Assembly (NCBI GenBank): GCA_044223995.1
Contig: JBGALE010000001.1
Location: 434,001-498,000 of the forward strand
Direction of reading: 5' to 3'
From: JACMLD01 sp044223995
GTDB lineage: Bacteria > Bacteroidota > Bacteroidia > Chitinophagales > Chitinophagaceae
Length of the DNA stretch: 64,000 nt
Below, piece after piece: positions 18,067-26,074 of the stretch (position 1 is its first letter; every line of letters starts with the position of its first letter). The position numbers and the translations under genes were made by a program. The notes beneath the pieces are model-generated. The model saw only the letters and a program-made list of their open reading frames with translations. It was not told where the DNA came from and searched no databases.

Positions 18067-18921
18067 ATGGCTGAAACAAAACCAACTGCATCAAAGGCTT
18101 CAACTTCTGTGCAACCAAAGAAAAAGAGTAACGCAATTTCATGGATTGCACCATTGGTGTGTATTATTTTAGGTTACGTTATCTGGCGTTTCGTAATAGG
18201 CAGTCCAGACAATTTTACTAAGGGAAAAGAAAATGGCGGTTTCTGGCCAGACAGGGAAGGTGCCATTGGTGGATTTGCAAAAATGTACCTGGGTGGTATC
18301 ATTGTGCCCATCTTAATTGGATGTTTTCTTACCGTGCTCACTTTCGTAATTGAGCGTTTTCTTACCATCACTAAAGCAAGCGGTACCGGCAACAATGCTG
18401 AGTTCATCCGCAAGGTTCAGTATCACCTGGCCAATAAAAATGTAGACGCTGCACTGGCTGAATGCGACAGGCAAAAAGGTTCTGTTGGTAATGTAATGAA
18501 AGCCGGACTGCGCAAGTACAAGGAAATGATTGGAAATACAGAGCTTGATACCGATCAAAAAGTACTTGCAATTCAAAAAGAAGTAGAAGAAGCTACTTCG
18601 CTGGAATTGCCTATGCTGGAAAAAAACCTGGTATTCCTTTCTACCATCGCTTCAGTAGCTACGCTGCTTGGACTGTTGGGAACGGTATTGGGTATGATTC
18701 GCTCCTTCTCTGCCCTCGGTGACGAAGGTGGTGGTGAAGCAGCAGCTAAATTGTCTCAGGGTATTTCTGAAGCCTTGTACAATACAGCCCTTGGTATCGG
18801 TACATCTGCTATTTCAATTATCATGTATAACGTATTTACTACCAAAATCGATGGTATCACCTATGGTATCGATGAAAGTGGTTTTACATTAACTCAGAGC
18901 TTTGCTTCTTTGTATAAATAA
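18067..18921 (+). CDS. exbB: MotA/TolQ/ExbB proton channel protein
   Basis: The 284-residue protein is the proton-conducting subunit that energises TonB. A Ser/Lys-rich cytoplasmic N-terminus leads to an extra helix near residues 24-45. The ExbB core follows, with a helix near 78-100, a cytoplasmic helical region and two helices near 190-215 and 235-255. The core motif LLGLLGTVLGMIRSF and the repeated small residues in GISEALYNTALGIGTSAISIIMYN line the channel. It opens the exbB-exbD-exbD-tonB cluster. Confidence 0.93.
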   Translation: MAETKPTASKASTSVQPKKKSNAISWIAPLVCIILGYVIWRFVIGSPDNFTKGKENGGFWPDREGAIGGFAKMYLGGIIVPILIGCFLTVLTFVIERFLTITKASGTGNNAEFIRKVQYHLANKNVDAALAECDRQKGSVGNVMKAGLRKYKEMIGNTELDTDQKVLAIQKEVEEATSLELPMLEKNLVFLSTIASVATLLGLLGTVLGMIRSFSALGDEGGGEAAAKLSQGISEALYNTALGIGTSAISIIMYNVFTTKIDGITYGIDESGFTLTQSFASLYK

Positions 18922-18939
18922 GCATCAAAGCTGAATGAT

Positions 18940-18961
18940 TACCCTCCCGCAGAAGGGGGTA
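18940..18961 (+). promoter_or_regulatory. Hairpin between exbB and exbD
   Basis: TACCCTC (18940-18946) can pair with GGGGGTA (18955-18961), with one G-T wobble and an eight-base loop. No T-run follows, so it is more likely a processing or attenuation hairpin than a full terminator. Such an element could set exbB above exbD expression. Confidence 0.3.
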
Positions 18962-19011
18962 TGGAATTTGGCAGGTTTTGAATCTAAATATGTGAAATTA
19001 ATTTATCAGTC

Positions 19012-19677
19012 ATGCCAAAAGTAAAAGTACCTCGCAAGAGTACCAGTATAGATATGACAGCCATGTGCGATGTGGCCTTCCTGCTGCTGTCATTCTTTAT
19101 ATTAACCACCAAGTTCAAACCTTCAGAGGCGCTGACCGTTGTTACCCCCAATTCGGTATCATCCAAAGCTGCGCCTGAAAACGATGTGGTGCTGATTACT
19201 ATAGACAAAGAGGGCAAGGTATATATTTCTGTTTCGGACAAAAACAGGTCTGAAAAGCAGGCCATCATTAGCAGTATCAGCCAGTCCAAAGGACTGAACC
19301 TGACCGATGCACAGAAAGCTGCCTTCATCCGCCCCAATTCTTATGTGGGTGTTCCGTTTACCAAATTACCGGCATTGTTAAGTACCCCGCCTGATGAAAT
19401 AAAAAACATTAAGCAGGATGGTATTCCGGTAACCGACAGTACCAACAATCAGTTGATCGACTGGTTATATGCGGCTAAAACTGCATTTGAGGGTAAGAAA
19501 ATGGAATTGCTGGTAAAAGGGGACAATGCATCAAAATATCCTTCTTTCCAGGGTGTTATCAATGCCTTTAAAAAGAACGATTTGATGAAATTCCAAATGG
19601 TAACAAACCCGGAAGGCGTTCCTGTTGGTTCTGAATTGTATAAGGCCAACCAGAACAAACCTAAAGGCGGACAGTAA
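19012..19677 (+). CDS. exbD: ExbD/TolR biopolymer transport protein (first copy)
   Basis: The 221-residue protein has a short cytoplasmic N-terminus with STSIDMTAMCDVAFLLLSFFIL. The membrane Asp of this motif (Asp25 by position) is the proton-carrying residue of the ExbD family. A single helix leads to a periplasmic domain that is longer than usual for ExbD (about 140 residues commonly). It lies 90 bases after exbB and 33 bases before a second exbD paralogue. Two unequal ExbD copies are usual for this cluster in Bacteroidota. Confidence 0.92.
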   Translation: MPKVKVPRKSTSIDMTAMCDVAFLLLSFFILTTKFKPSEALTVVTPNSVSSKAAPENDVVLITIDKEGKVYISVSDKNRSEKQAIISSISQSKGLNLTDAQKAAFIRPNSYVGVPFTKLPALLSTPPDEIKNIKQDGIPVTDSTNNQLIDWLYAAKTAFEGKKMELLVKGDNASKYPSFQGVINAFKKNDLMKFQMVTNPEGVPVGSELYKANQNKPKGGQ

Positions 19678-19710
19678 AAAAAATATTAGTCACCTAAAAA
19701 ATTAAGCCAT

Positions 19711-20253
19711 ATGGCAGAAATGGATACCTCGGGTGGAGGTGGACATAAAAAAGGACCAGGCGTTAAGAAAGGGAAAAAACTTTCTACCAGGGTGGATCTC
19801 ACCCCGATGGTGGATCTTGGTTTTCTCCTGATCACGTTCTTCATCTTCACCACAACGATGAGTCAGCCAACGGCAATGCGGTTATTCCTTCCAAAGGATA
19901 CCGAAAAACCGGAAGAGCAAAATAAGGTAAAGGCATCCGGTGCACTGACCTTATTACTCGGAAAAAACGATGCGGTTTATTATTACGAAGGAGAGCTCGC
20001 CCCTGATGCATCTAACTTTAAAACCACCAATTTTAAAGGGATCAGGGATGTCATCCTCAATAAGAAAAAATCTACCGACCCGAAAGATTTCGTTTGCGTT
20101 ATCAAGCCAGACAAAGAATCCAGCTATAAAAACGTAGTGGATGCCCTGGATGAAATGACCATTAACGACGTAAAACGTTATGCAATGGTGGATATTTCTG
20201 ATGTGGAGTTTATGCTTATCCAGAAAACACAGGAAGCTGGCGGCGGTAAATAA
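19711..20253 (+). CDS. exbD: ExbD/TolR biopolymer transport protein (second copy)
   Basis: The 180-residue paralogue has a Gly/Lys-rich N-terminal tail, then STRVDLTPMVDLGFLLITFFIF. This is the ExbD helix with both the D-x-T-P motif and the functional Asp. The periplasmic part differs from that of the first copy, so the pair may form mixed dimers in the ExbB channel. It starts at an ATG in the same direction, just before tonB. Confidence 0.93.
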   Translation: MAEMDTSGGGGHKKGPGVKKGKKLSTRVDLTPMVDLGFLLITFFIFTTTMSQPTAMRLFLPKDTEKPEEQNKVKASGALTLLLGKNDAVYYYEGELAPDASNFKTTNFKGIRDVILNKKKSTDPKDFVCVIKPDKESSYKNVVDALDEMTINDVKRYAMVDISDVEFMLIQKTQEAGGGK

Positions 20254-20309
20254 GCCCCAAAAGCTTTATGGAATCGTTAAAGTAATGCATCTTACTAAAA
20301 AATTGTATC

Positions 20310-21140
20310 ATGTTAGACGTAAATAAGATAATGAGTGCCGATATCCTTGACATCATTTTTGATGGCAGGAATAAAGATTACGGCGCTTATGACTTGCGCA
20401 AAACCTACAATAAGCGCCTGACACTGGCCCTGCTGTTTATGGCAGCTTTGTTAGCGCTCATCTTCGTGGTATTTGCTGTTTCCAACTTCATTGAGGCACA
20501 TAAAACCAAACAGGCAATGGTGGTAAAAGACGTGCAGTTGGAAGAAGTAAAACAGGAAGAAAAGAAAAATGAACCGCCGCCCCCGCCGCCCCCGCCAAAA
20601 CAGGAGCCGCCTAAAGTGGAAATGGCTAAGTTTACCCCTCCTAAAATTGTAAAAGATGAAGAGGTAAAAGAAGACGAAAAACCACCAGAACAGGAAAAGC
20701 TGGAAGATACCAAAATCGGAACCGTAAACCAGGAAGGTATTAAGGACGAAGGTATCGTAGCGCCAGTTGACAATGGTAAAGGTGTGGTAGAAGCCCCCAA
20801 GAAAGAAGAAGAAGACTGGGATAAAACATTCACCAAAGTGGAAATTGATGCTGAATACCCCGGTGGTTTAAGCGCCTGGCAGCGTTACCTGAGCAAAAAC
20901 CTGGCATATCCGCAGGAAGCACAGGACAATGAAATCCAGGGAACCGTAGTCGTTCAGTTTATCGTGGACAAGGAAGGTAACGTGAGCGATGTGGAAGCAA
21001 TAAGCGGAGCGAAGGAACTACAGGCTGAAGCCATCCGTGTAATCAAGAAAAGTGGTAAATGGACACCTGCCGTACAAAACGGGCGCCAGGTAAAAGCTTA
21101 CAGAAAGCAACCCATCACTTTCAAACTTGAAGCGCAATAA
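20310..21140 (+). CDS. tonB: Energy transducer TonB
   Basis: The 276-residue protein transfers the proton-motive force from ExbB/ExbD to outer-membrane receptors. A cytoplasmic N-terminus of about 35 residues (with YGAYDLRKTYNKR, usual in Bacteroidota TonB) is followed by one helix (residues 36-57). Next come a Pro run (eight prolines near 93-100) and an acidic/Lys/Pro linker. The C-terminal TonB domain follows (residues 185-276), with YPGGLSAWQRYLSKNL and GTVVVQFIVDKEGNV. It is the last gene of the cluster and is followed by a terminator. Confidence 0.95.
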   Translation: MLDVNKIMSADILDIIFDGRNKDYGAYDLRKTYNKRLTLALLFMAALLALIFVVFAVSNFIEAHKTKQAMVVKDVQLEEVKQEEKKNEPPPPPPPPKQEPPKVEMAKFTPPKIVKDEEVKEDEKPPEQEKLEDTKIGTVNQEGIKDEGIVAPVDNGKGVVEAPKKEEEDWDKTFTKVEIDAEYPGGLSAWQRYLSKNLAYPQEAQDNEIQGTVVVQFIVDKEGNVSDVEAISGAKELQAEAIRVIKKSGKWTPAVQNGRQVKAYRKQPITFKLEAQ

Positions 21141-21162
21141 AATTAATGGCATAATATGCTGA

Positions 21163-21189
21163 ATCCCCTCCAAAAGGAGGGGATTTTTT
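21163..21189 (+). terminator. Intrinsic terminator after tonB
   Basis: Stem ATCCCCTCC (21163-21171), loop AAAA, stem GGAGGGGAT (21176-21184), T-tract 21184-21189. It ends the exbB-tonB transcript, 46 bases before mnmE. Confidence 0.92.
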
Positions 21190-21234
21190 ATTGCCCCACA
21201 CTGTGTTACTTTTGGAACTTCAATATAAAAAGCA

Positions 21235-22614
21235 ATGAGTGTACAAAGAGGCGGATGGGATGATACAATCGTAGCGCTCGCTACCCCGCAAGGGATTGGC
21301 GCTATTGGTGTGATACGATTGAGTGGCGAGCAGGCAATTGCCATTGCAGGTAAATTGTTTCCGTCGAAGGATTTGTTATCGCAGCCATCTCATACGGCAC
21401 ATGTAGGTTACCTGAAAGAAGACGGCCGTACACTGGATGAAGCGGTACTGACTGTTTTCAGGGCGCCGAGATCATATACCGGGGAAAACGTGGTGGAGAT
21501 ATCGGGGCATGGTTCGCCTTATGTACTGGAGCAAATATTAAAAGCCTGTATTAACAAAGGCGCCAGGCTGGCAAAGCCCGGGGAGTTTACGCAGCGCGCT
21601 TTTCTAAATGGCAAACTCGATCTCACGCAGGCAGAAGCCGTTGCCGATTTGATTGCCAGCAATACTGAAGCCAGCAGCCGGAATGCATTAAAGAATATAC
21701 GTGGTGGTTTTTCTACTGTACTGAAAGAGTTACGCGAACAACTGATTAAATTTTCAGCGCTGATAGAACTGGAACTGGATTTCTCGCAGGAAGATGTCGA
21801 GTTTGCAGATCGGGGGCAATTGTTTTCGCTGATAGCTTCGTTGCAGCAAACAACCAGTGAACTGTTGCGTTCTTTTGCCATTGGCAACGTCATAAAAAAT
21901 GGTGTACAGGTAGCAATAATCGGGAAGCCCAATGCAGGGAAATCTACCTTGCTGAATACTTTGCTCAATGAAAACCGCGCCATTGTAAGCGCTATTGCCG
22001 GCACCACCCGCGATACCATTGAAGAGATATTAAATATAGATGGGATTATTTTCCGGCTGATTGACACGGCTGGTATACGTGAACATACCACGGATGAAAT
22101 TGAAAGTATAGGGGTGGGAAGGAGTTTTGAAAAAGCCGGCCAGGCAGATATTGTATTGTACCTCTATGACCAGTCAACGGAAAGCAAGCAGGCATTGCAG
22201 GAAGCAGTGACCTGGCTGCAGTCATTAAAAAAGCCATTTATACTGGTAGCCAATAAAACAGATATAGCCAGCAGCCATAAAAACGAAATGCCGGTGAATG
22301 ATGCCGCTATTTTGATTTCTGCAAAAGAAGGAAAAGGCATTGAACCATTAAAAAAACAATTGGTGAGTGAGGCATTGGCAGGAGAAGTAAACAATGAATC
22401 GACCATTGTCACCAATGCACGGCATTTTGAAGCATTACAAAAACTGGATACGGCGTTGCAGGATGTTCGCCGTGGTCTTGATGAACATATTCCCGGTGAC
22501 CTGGTGGCGCTGGACATTCGGCTTTGCCTTCATTTCCTGGGAGAAATAACCGGAGAGATTACCAATGACGATCAATTGGATTATATCTTTTCGAAGTTTT
22601 GTATCGGAAAGTAA
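21235..22614 (+). CDS. mnmE: tRNA uridine-5-carboxymethylaminomethyl(34) GTPase MnmE
   Basis: MnmE, with MnmG, modifies the wobble uridine of several tRNAs. The 459-residue product has an N-terminal formyl-folate-binding domain (DTIVALATPQGIGAIGVIRLSG) and a helical domain. Within the latter sits the G domain: P-loop GKPNAGKST near residues 229-237, GTTRDTI, DTAGIR and NKTD. It ends with the catalytic C-terminus FCIGK. Length and motifs are complete. It is transcribed alone here. Confidence 0.97.
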   Translation: MSVQRGGWDDTIVALATPQGIGAIGVIRLSGEQAIAIAGKLFPSKDLLSQPSHTAHVGYLKEDGRTLDEAVLTVFRAPRSYTGENVVEISGHGSPYVLEQILKACINKGARLAKPGEFTQRAFLNGKLDLTQAEAVADLIASNTEASSRNALKNIRGGFSTVLKELREQLIKFSALIELELDFSQEDVEFADRGQLFSLIASLQQTTSELLRSFAIGNVIKNGVQVAIIGKPNAGKSTLLNTLLNENRAIVSAIAGTTRDTIEEILNIDGIIFRLIDTAGIREHTTDEIESIGVGRSFEKAGQADIVLYLYDQSTESKQALQEAVTWLQSLKKPFILVANKTDIASSHKNEMPVNDAAILISAKEGKGIEPLKKQLVSEALAGEVNNESTIVTNARHFEALQKLDTALQDVRRGLDEHIPGDLVALDIRLCLHFLGEITGEITNDDQLDYIFSKFCIGK

Positions 22615-22686
22615 TCGCAATAAATCCTCTTTTTCGGGGATAAGTAATCGTCCAGGTTGGCAATAGGTTTGTTCAAAGCAAATTAT

Positions 22687-24675
22687 ATGCAGGAACCAAT
22701 TACCAGATCGTATACACCAGCACCTGTCAAGTATTGTATTATAGCAATAGTGCTTTTCTTTTTCCGCATATCCGTTATCGCACAGCCCACCATGCAACAA
22801 CAAATTGAAGATAGTGTCATCGGCTGGAAAACGGTGTATACTTTTAAAGGCAAGCAGTATAAGCCATTGGTTGTTGAGGGGCAGACCTTTTCTTCCTACC
22901 AGCAATCGTTAAGAGATTCATTCATTACATGGATGCAGCGTACGTACGCACCCATCGGGGGTTTTGGAGACATCTTTCCAAAAAATTTTACGTCAGTGCA
23001 ACACAATTATCCCGTGCCCCAAAGTATTGGCATGGCAGCACTTATTTACGGATTGTTCAAAAGCAACAGAACAGGTAAATATGAAATGGCACCCAATGAA
23101 GATCACAACGATGTCTTAATGTATACCAATGCGCTTGCCGGTATTAACAACGCTGAATTGCTGAGTTCGCCGGATGGTTATTATTTTACCATGTGGAAGG
23201 ATAATTATACAAGCACTTTTACCAATCCAACCATAATTGAAGCCGTAAAAGACTATGGTCTGCACAATGGCGGCAGGTTTTCAAAATACCTTGTTTATTT
23301 TATGGCTAATAACTGGGTAACTGTTGTATTGACCCCCGGTAATAAACTGCCCATCACGCAATTAACCAAAGGCGAAGTTTTGATGCTATGTGAAAAGGGA
23401 TTGCAACGGGAAATGGAAGCAAGAAAAAAAGAGGCAAGACAGATGTCATCGAACAACCCATCCTATTATGCAGGTGTAATAAAAGACCTGGATGAAAAGC
23501 TATACCCCCAATGTATAAAGAACCTAAACCAGTTAAAGGAAAAATACAAGAACAAGTTGAATGAACAAGCCATACTTTATGGCTGGGCAGGACCTTCTTT
23601 TGCTGAATTTACCAGCACCAGCAGTATTCCCACGCTTTTTGTGGAAGATTGGTACCAGCAAATTCCGGGCTATCCTGTATACCGGTATACAAAGGAAGCC
23701 ATGGAGAACAGTAAAAAAGACAAACCATTGTGGGTGGCCATTACCTGGCAGGCACAAAAACCCAATTCAAGGGTAAAGCCTTATGAACTGCACCTCGCCA
23801 TGCTCCGTTATTTCAACTATGATTATGTATATGATTATTTTTTTAACCCTGAAAAGGTAAAAGGACAGTCATACTTAGCGTCTAACGCAACAGAACAAGC
23901 GACCCGCATACAGACGATTAAAAAGCATGGAGTGGTTGCTGAAACCAAGTCATTGCCCAAGGGAGTATTTTTTGCCGATGATTTCTCAGCAAATACAGAT
24001 GGCAGCAGGCCCGCGGGATGGAATGATTCAAGAAGCAGGGCCACGGCTTCTGTAGTAACCCTAAAAAATCAACAGGGAAAATGGTTACAGTTAGGCCTGA
24101 GGAATAATTTATCAGCCGGAACTATATTAAAAAAACCACTGCCGGAGAATTTTTCTTTAGAATTTGATGTGGTTACCGATCCGTTCAACGTAAGAACAGG
24201 TGGTGCAGTAACACTAAGTCTTAGTACTTACCAGCTAACAACTGAGGGTTCGGTAAAGCCAAATGAAAAGGGCACAACATTGCAAATAAGGATTATTGCG
24301 GGAAATGAAGCGGACTATAACAATAATAATTACAGTGGCGGGGCTACAACATCCATTAACTCTACCATTGGCGGGTATGAAGGCGATTTCAATACCACCT
24401 ATGATCTCCGCGAGTTCACCAATAAAAAAACGATGATACATGCTGCATTGAAAGTTAAAAATGGAACTGTAACTCTTTTTATTAATGATAAACAGGTAGC
24501 TGCATCCAAAGACTTTAAGCAGGAATACAATAATACGGCTGCATGCAAAGGTTTGCCACCTTCAACATTATTCCAAAATCTTTTATTTACCAATATGACA
24601 CAGAACTGGAGCCCGGACGGAAAATCAAATGCTGTGAACATATACATCAGTAATATTACAATTACTTACTTATAG
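22687..24675 (+). CDS. Secreted protein of unknown function
   Basis: I do not recognise this 662-residue protein. From the ATG at 22687 it starts with a charged tail and a hydrophobic segment (CIIAIVLFFFRISVIAQ), which reads as a signal peptide. Residues of about 40-400 form a domain with many aromatic residues and no motif I can name. The C-terminal 200 residues, from GVFFADDFSANTDGSRPAGW, look like a concanavalin/LamG-type beta-sandwich (NFSLEFDVVTDPF; VKNGTVTLFINDKQVA), a fold often used to bind glycans. An in-frame TTG at 22657 is the alternative start. It stands alone between mnmE and the mobile mystery pair. Confidence 0.7.
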   Translation: MQEPITRSYTPAPVKYCIIAIVLFFFRISVIAQPTMQQQIEDSVIGWKTVYTFKGKQYKPLVVEGQTFSSYQQSLRDSFITWMQRTYAPIGGFGDIFPKNFTSVQHNYPVPQSIGMAALIYGLFKSNRTGKYEMAPNEDHNDVLMYTNALAGINNAELLSSPDGYYFTMWKDNYTSTFTNPTIIEAVKDYGLHNGGRFSKYLVYFMANNWVTVVLTPGNKLPITQLTKGEVLMLCEKGLQREMEARKKEARQMSSNNPSYYAGVIKDLDEKLYPQCIKNLNQLKEKYKNKLNEQAILYGWAGPSFAEFTSTSSIPTLFVEDWYQQIPGYPVYRYTKEAMENSKKDKPLWVAITWQAQKPNSRVKPYELHLAMLRYFNYDYVYDYFFNPEKVKGQSYLASNATEQATRIQTIKKHGVVAETKSLPKGVFFADDFSANTDGSRPAGWNDSRSRATASVVTLKNQQGKWLQLGLRNNLSAGTILKKPLPENFSLEFDVVTDPFNVRTGGAVTLSLSTYQLTTEGSVKPNEKGTTLQIRIIAGNEADYNNNNYSGGATTSINSTIGGYEGDFNTTYDLREFTNKKTMIHAALKVKNGTVTLFINDKQVAASKDFKQEYNNTAACKGLPPSTLFQNLLFTNMTQNWSPDGKSNAVNIYISNITITYL

Positions 24676-24774
24676 CAATCTATTTGATGCGCTTTCCACC
24701 TGGAGAGTAATTATACCAGGGAACCTGATAACCCCGTTATTCACCGGTTCGTCAGGGTATAGTATTACTTTTTA

Positions 24775-24837
24775 TTTTTTTTGTCATATTATAGGCTTAC
24801 TTTTGGAACTTTAAAGTCAGTATATAGTCTTAATTTT
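24775..24837 (+). promoter_or_regulatory. Promoter of the mobile mystery pair with a duplicated operator-like site
   Basis: TACTTTTG (24798-24805) matches the Bacteroidota -7 element TAnnTTTG exactly, and a T-rich -33 region lies near 24775. Two direct copies of a 15-base word, TATAGGCTTACTTTT (24790-24804) and TATAGTCTTAATTTT (24823-24837), match at 13 positions and are 33 bases apart. One overlaps the -7 element and the other ends at the start codon. This is the layout expected for self-repression by the HTH protein; that role is inferred. Confidence 0.6.
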
Positions 24838-25296
24838 ATGGGTAAAAAATCCTTGCAAATACAGCAATTGGACAGTAAAATGATGATTTATAGTAGTTTA
24901 CAGAAAACTTCACCCCCACCAACAGGGTGGATAAAAGCAATCCGTACTGCTATTGGTATGAGTATGCAGCAGTTGGGCAGACGCCTTTCAATAGCCAAAC
25001 AAAGCGTCCAGGATATTGAACGCCGGGAAAAAGAAGGCTCCATAACTATAAAATCCCTGCGGGAAGCAGCAAAAGCGCTGGACATGCAGTTGGTATACGG
25101 GTTTGTTCCGGTAGATGGCAGTCTCGCAGAATTGATAGACCGAAAAGCAAAAGAACTGGCTACCCAAATAGTATTACGCACCAGCAATACCATGAAACTG
25201 GAAAACCAGGAAAACAGCAAACAGCGCATTGAAAAAGCTATCCAGGAAAGGGCGATAGCCATTAAAAATGAAATGCCTAAAACATTATGGGATTAG
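24838..25296 (+). CDS. Mobile mystery protein A (HTH regulator/antitoxin-like)
   Basis: The 152-residue protein matches the mobile mystery protein A family. It has a conserved WIKAIRTAIGMSMQQLGRRL stretch, the helix-turn-helix SIAKQSVQDIERREKEGSITIKSL and a trailing LDMQLVYGFVP. This XRE-type DNA-binding protein is always encoded upstream of a Fic-domain partner, and the pair is frequent on mobile elements. Its stop overlaps the partner's start by ten bases, so translation is probably coupled. It likely represses its own promoter and may neutralise the Fic protein. The ATG at 24838 is chosen over a TTG 57 bases upstream, which lies inside the promoter. Confidence 0.9.
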   Translation: MGKKSLQIQQLDSKMMIYSSLQKTSPPPTGWIKAIRTAIGMSMQQLGRRLSIAKQSVQDIERREKEGSITIKSLREAAKALDMQLVYGFVPVDGSLAELIDRKAKELATQIVLRTSNTMKLENQENSKQRIEKAIQERAIAIKNEMPKTLWD

Positions 25297-25883
25297 ATTT
25301 AAATGAGACAGACGGGCAAACACCGCTGGATGATGATGAGAAAGAAGGATTGCTTATTCATACTGTAGCTACCCGTGGTGAACTGGATGAGTTTGAACAG
25401 CAAAATATTGAACAGGCTATTCAATGGAGTTTAAACCTTTCCTTTAAACCAGAAATTATATTCACCGAAAATTTTATAAAAACATTACATAAGCGAATGT
25501 ATGGTAACGTATGGGTATGGGCAGGTGAGTTTCGGCAAACCAACAAAAATATTGGAGTAGACAAATGGCAAATACCAGTGGCGTTAAAGAATTTACTAGA
25601 TGATGCAACATACTGGTTGAATAATAATACGCACAGCGCAGAAGAAATAGCAATACGGTTTAAACACCGCATTGTGAGTATTCATTGTTTTGCAAATGGT
25701 AATGGAAGGCACAGCCGATTAATGGCAGACATCATTATCGAAAAAATTTTTAAAAAACAAGTATTTACCTGGGGTGCAGCTAAATTGATAAAAGATGGAG
25801 ATGTGCGAAGTGCATATTTAAAAGCTATTCGGGAAGCCGATGCTGGCGATATAAAACCATTGGTAGCATTTGCAAGGTCTTAA
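25287..25883 (+). CDS. Mobile mystery protein B (Fic domain)
   Basis: The 198-residue cytosolic protein is the Fic-fold partner of mobile mystery protein A. Its active-site loop HCFANGNGRHSR spans residues 133-144. His133 and the GNGR core are kept, but the canonical acidic residue after the Phe-x step (HxFx[D/E]GNGR) is Asn137 here. Fic enzymes usually transfer AMP or another nucleotide to a protein hydroxyl. With Asn in place of the metal-binding acid the exact activity is uncertain. Upstream, WVWAGEFRQTNKNIGVDKWQ is typical of the Fic flap region. A toxin-antitoxin role with protein A is plausible but inferred. Confidence 0.92.
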   Translation: MGLDLNETDGQTPLDDDEKEGLLIHTVATRGELDEFEQQNIEQAIQWSLNLSFKPEIIFTENFIKTLHKRMYGNVWVWAGEFRQTNKNIGVDKWQIPVALKNLLDDATYWLNNNTHSAEEIAIRFKHRIVSIHCFANGNGRHSRLMADIIIEKIFKKQVFTWGAAKLIKDGDVRSAYLKAIREADAGDIKPLVAFARS

Positions 25884-26074
25884 TTAAAACAAAATTTACT
25901 ATGTTCATCAGAAAAAAGTCAGGTCAAACGTAATTAATTATGCTACCCTGGAGCAATAAAATGTAGTTTTTTTAAGAAGAACAGTGGCACAAACAAATTG
26001 AGAAAATAATACACCTTTTAACCCTGACTATGTTTTATTGGTTACCTTAATTAATAAATATATCCCGAATACTA

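Noticed and set aside
20405..20836. Minus-strand Ser/Gly-rich ORF inside tonB
   Set aside because: The Gly run is the antisense reading of the TonB proline run.
21519..22091. Minus-strand ORF of 190 codons inside mnmE
   Set aside because: It is a Ser-rich shadow of the conserved MnmE helical and G domains.
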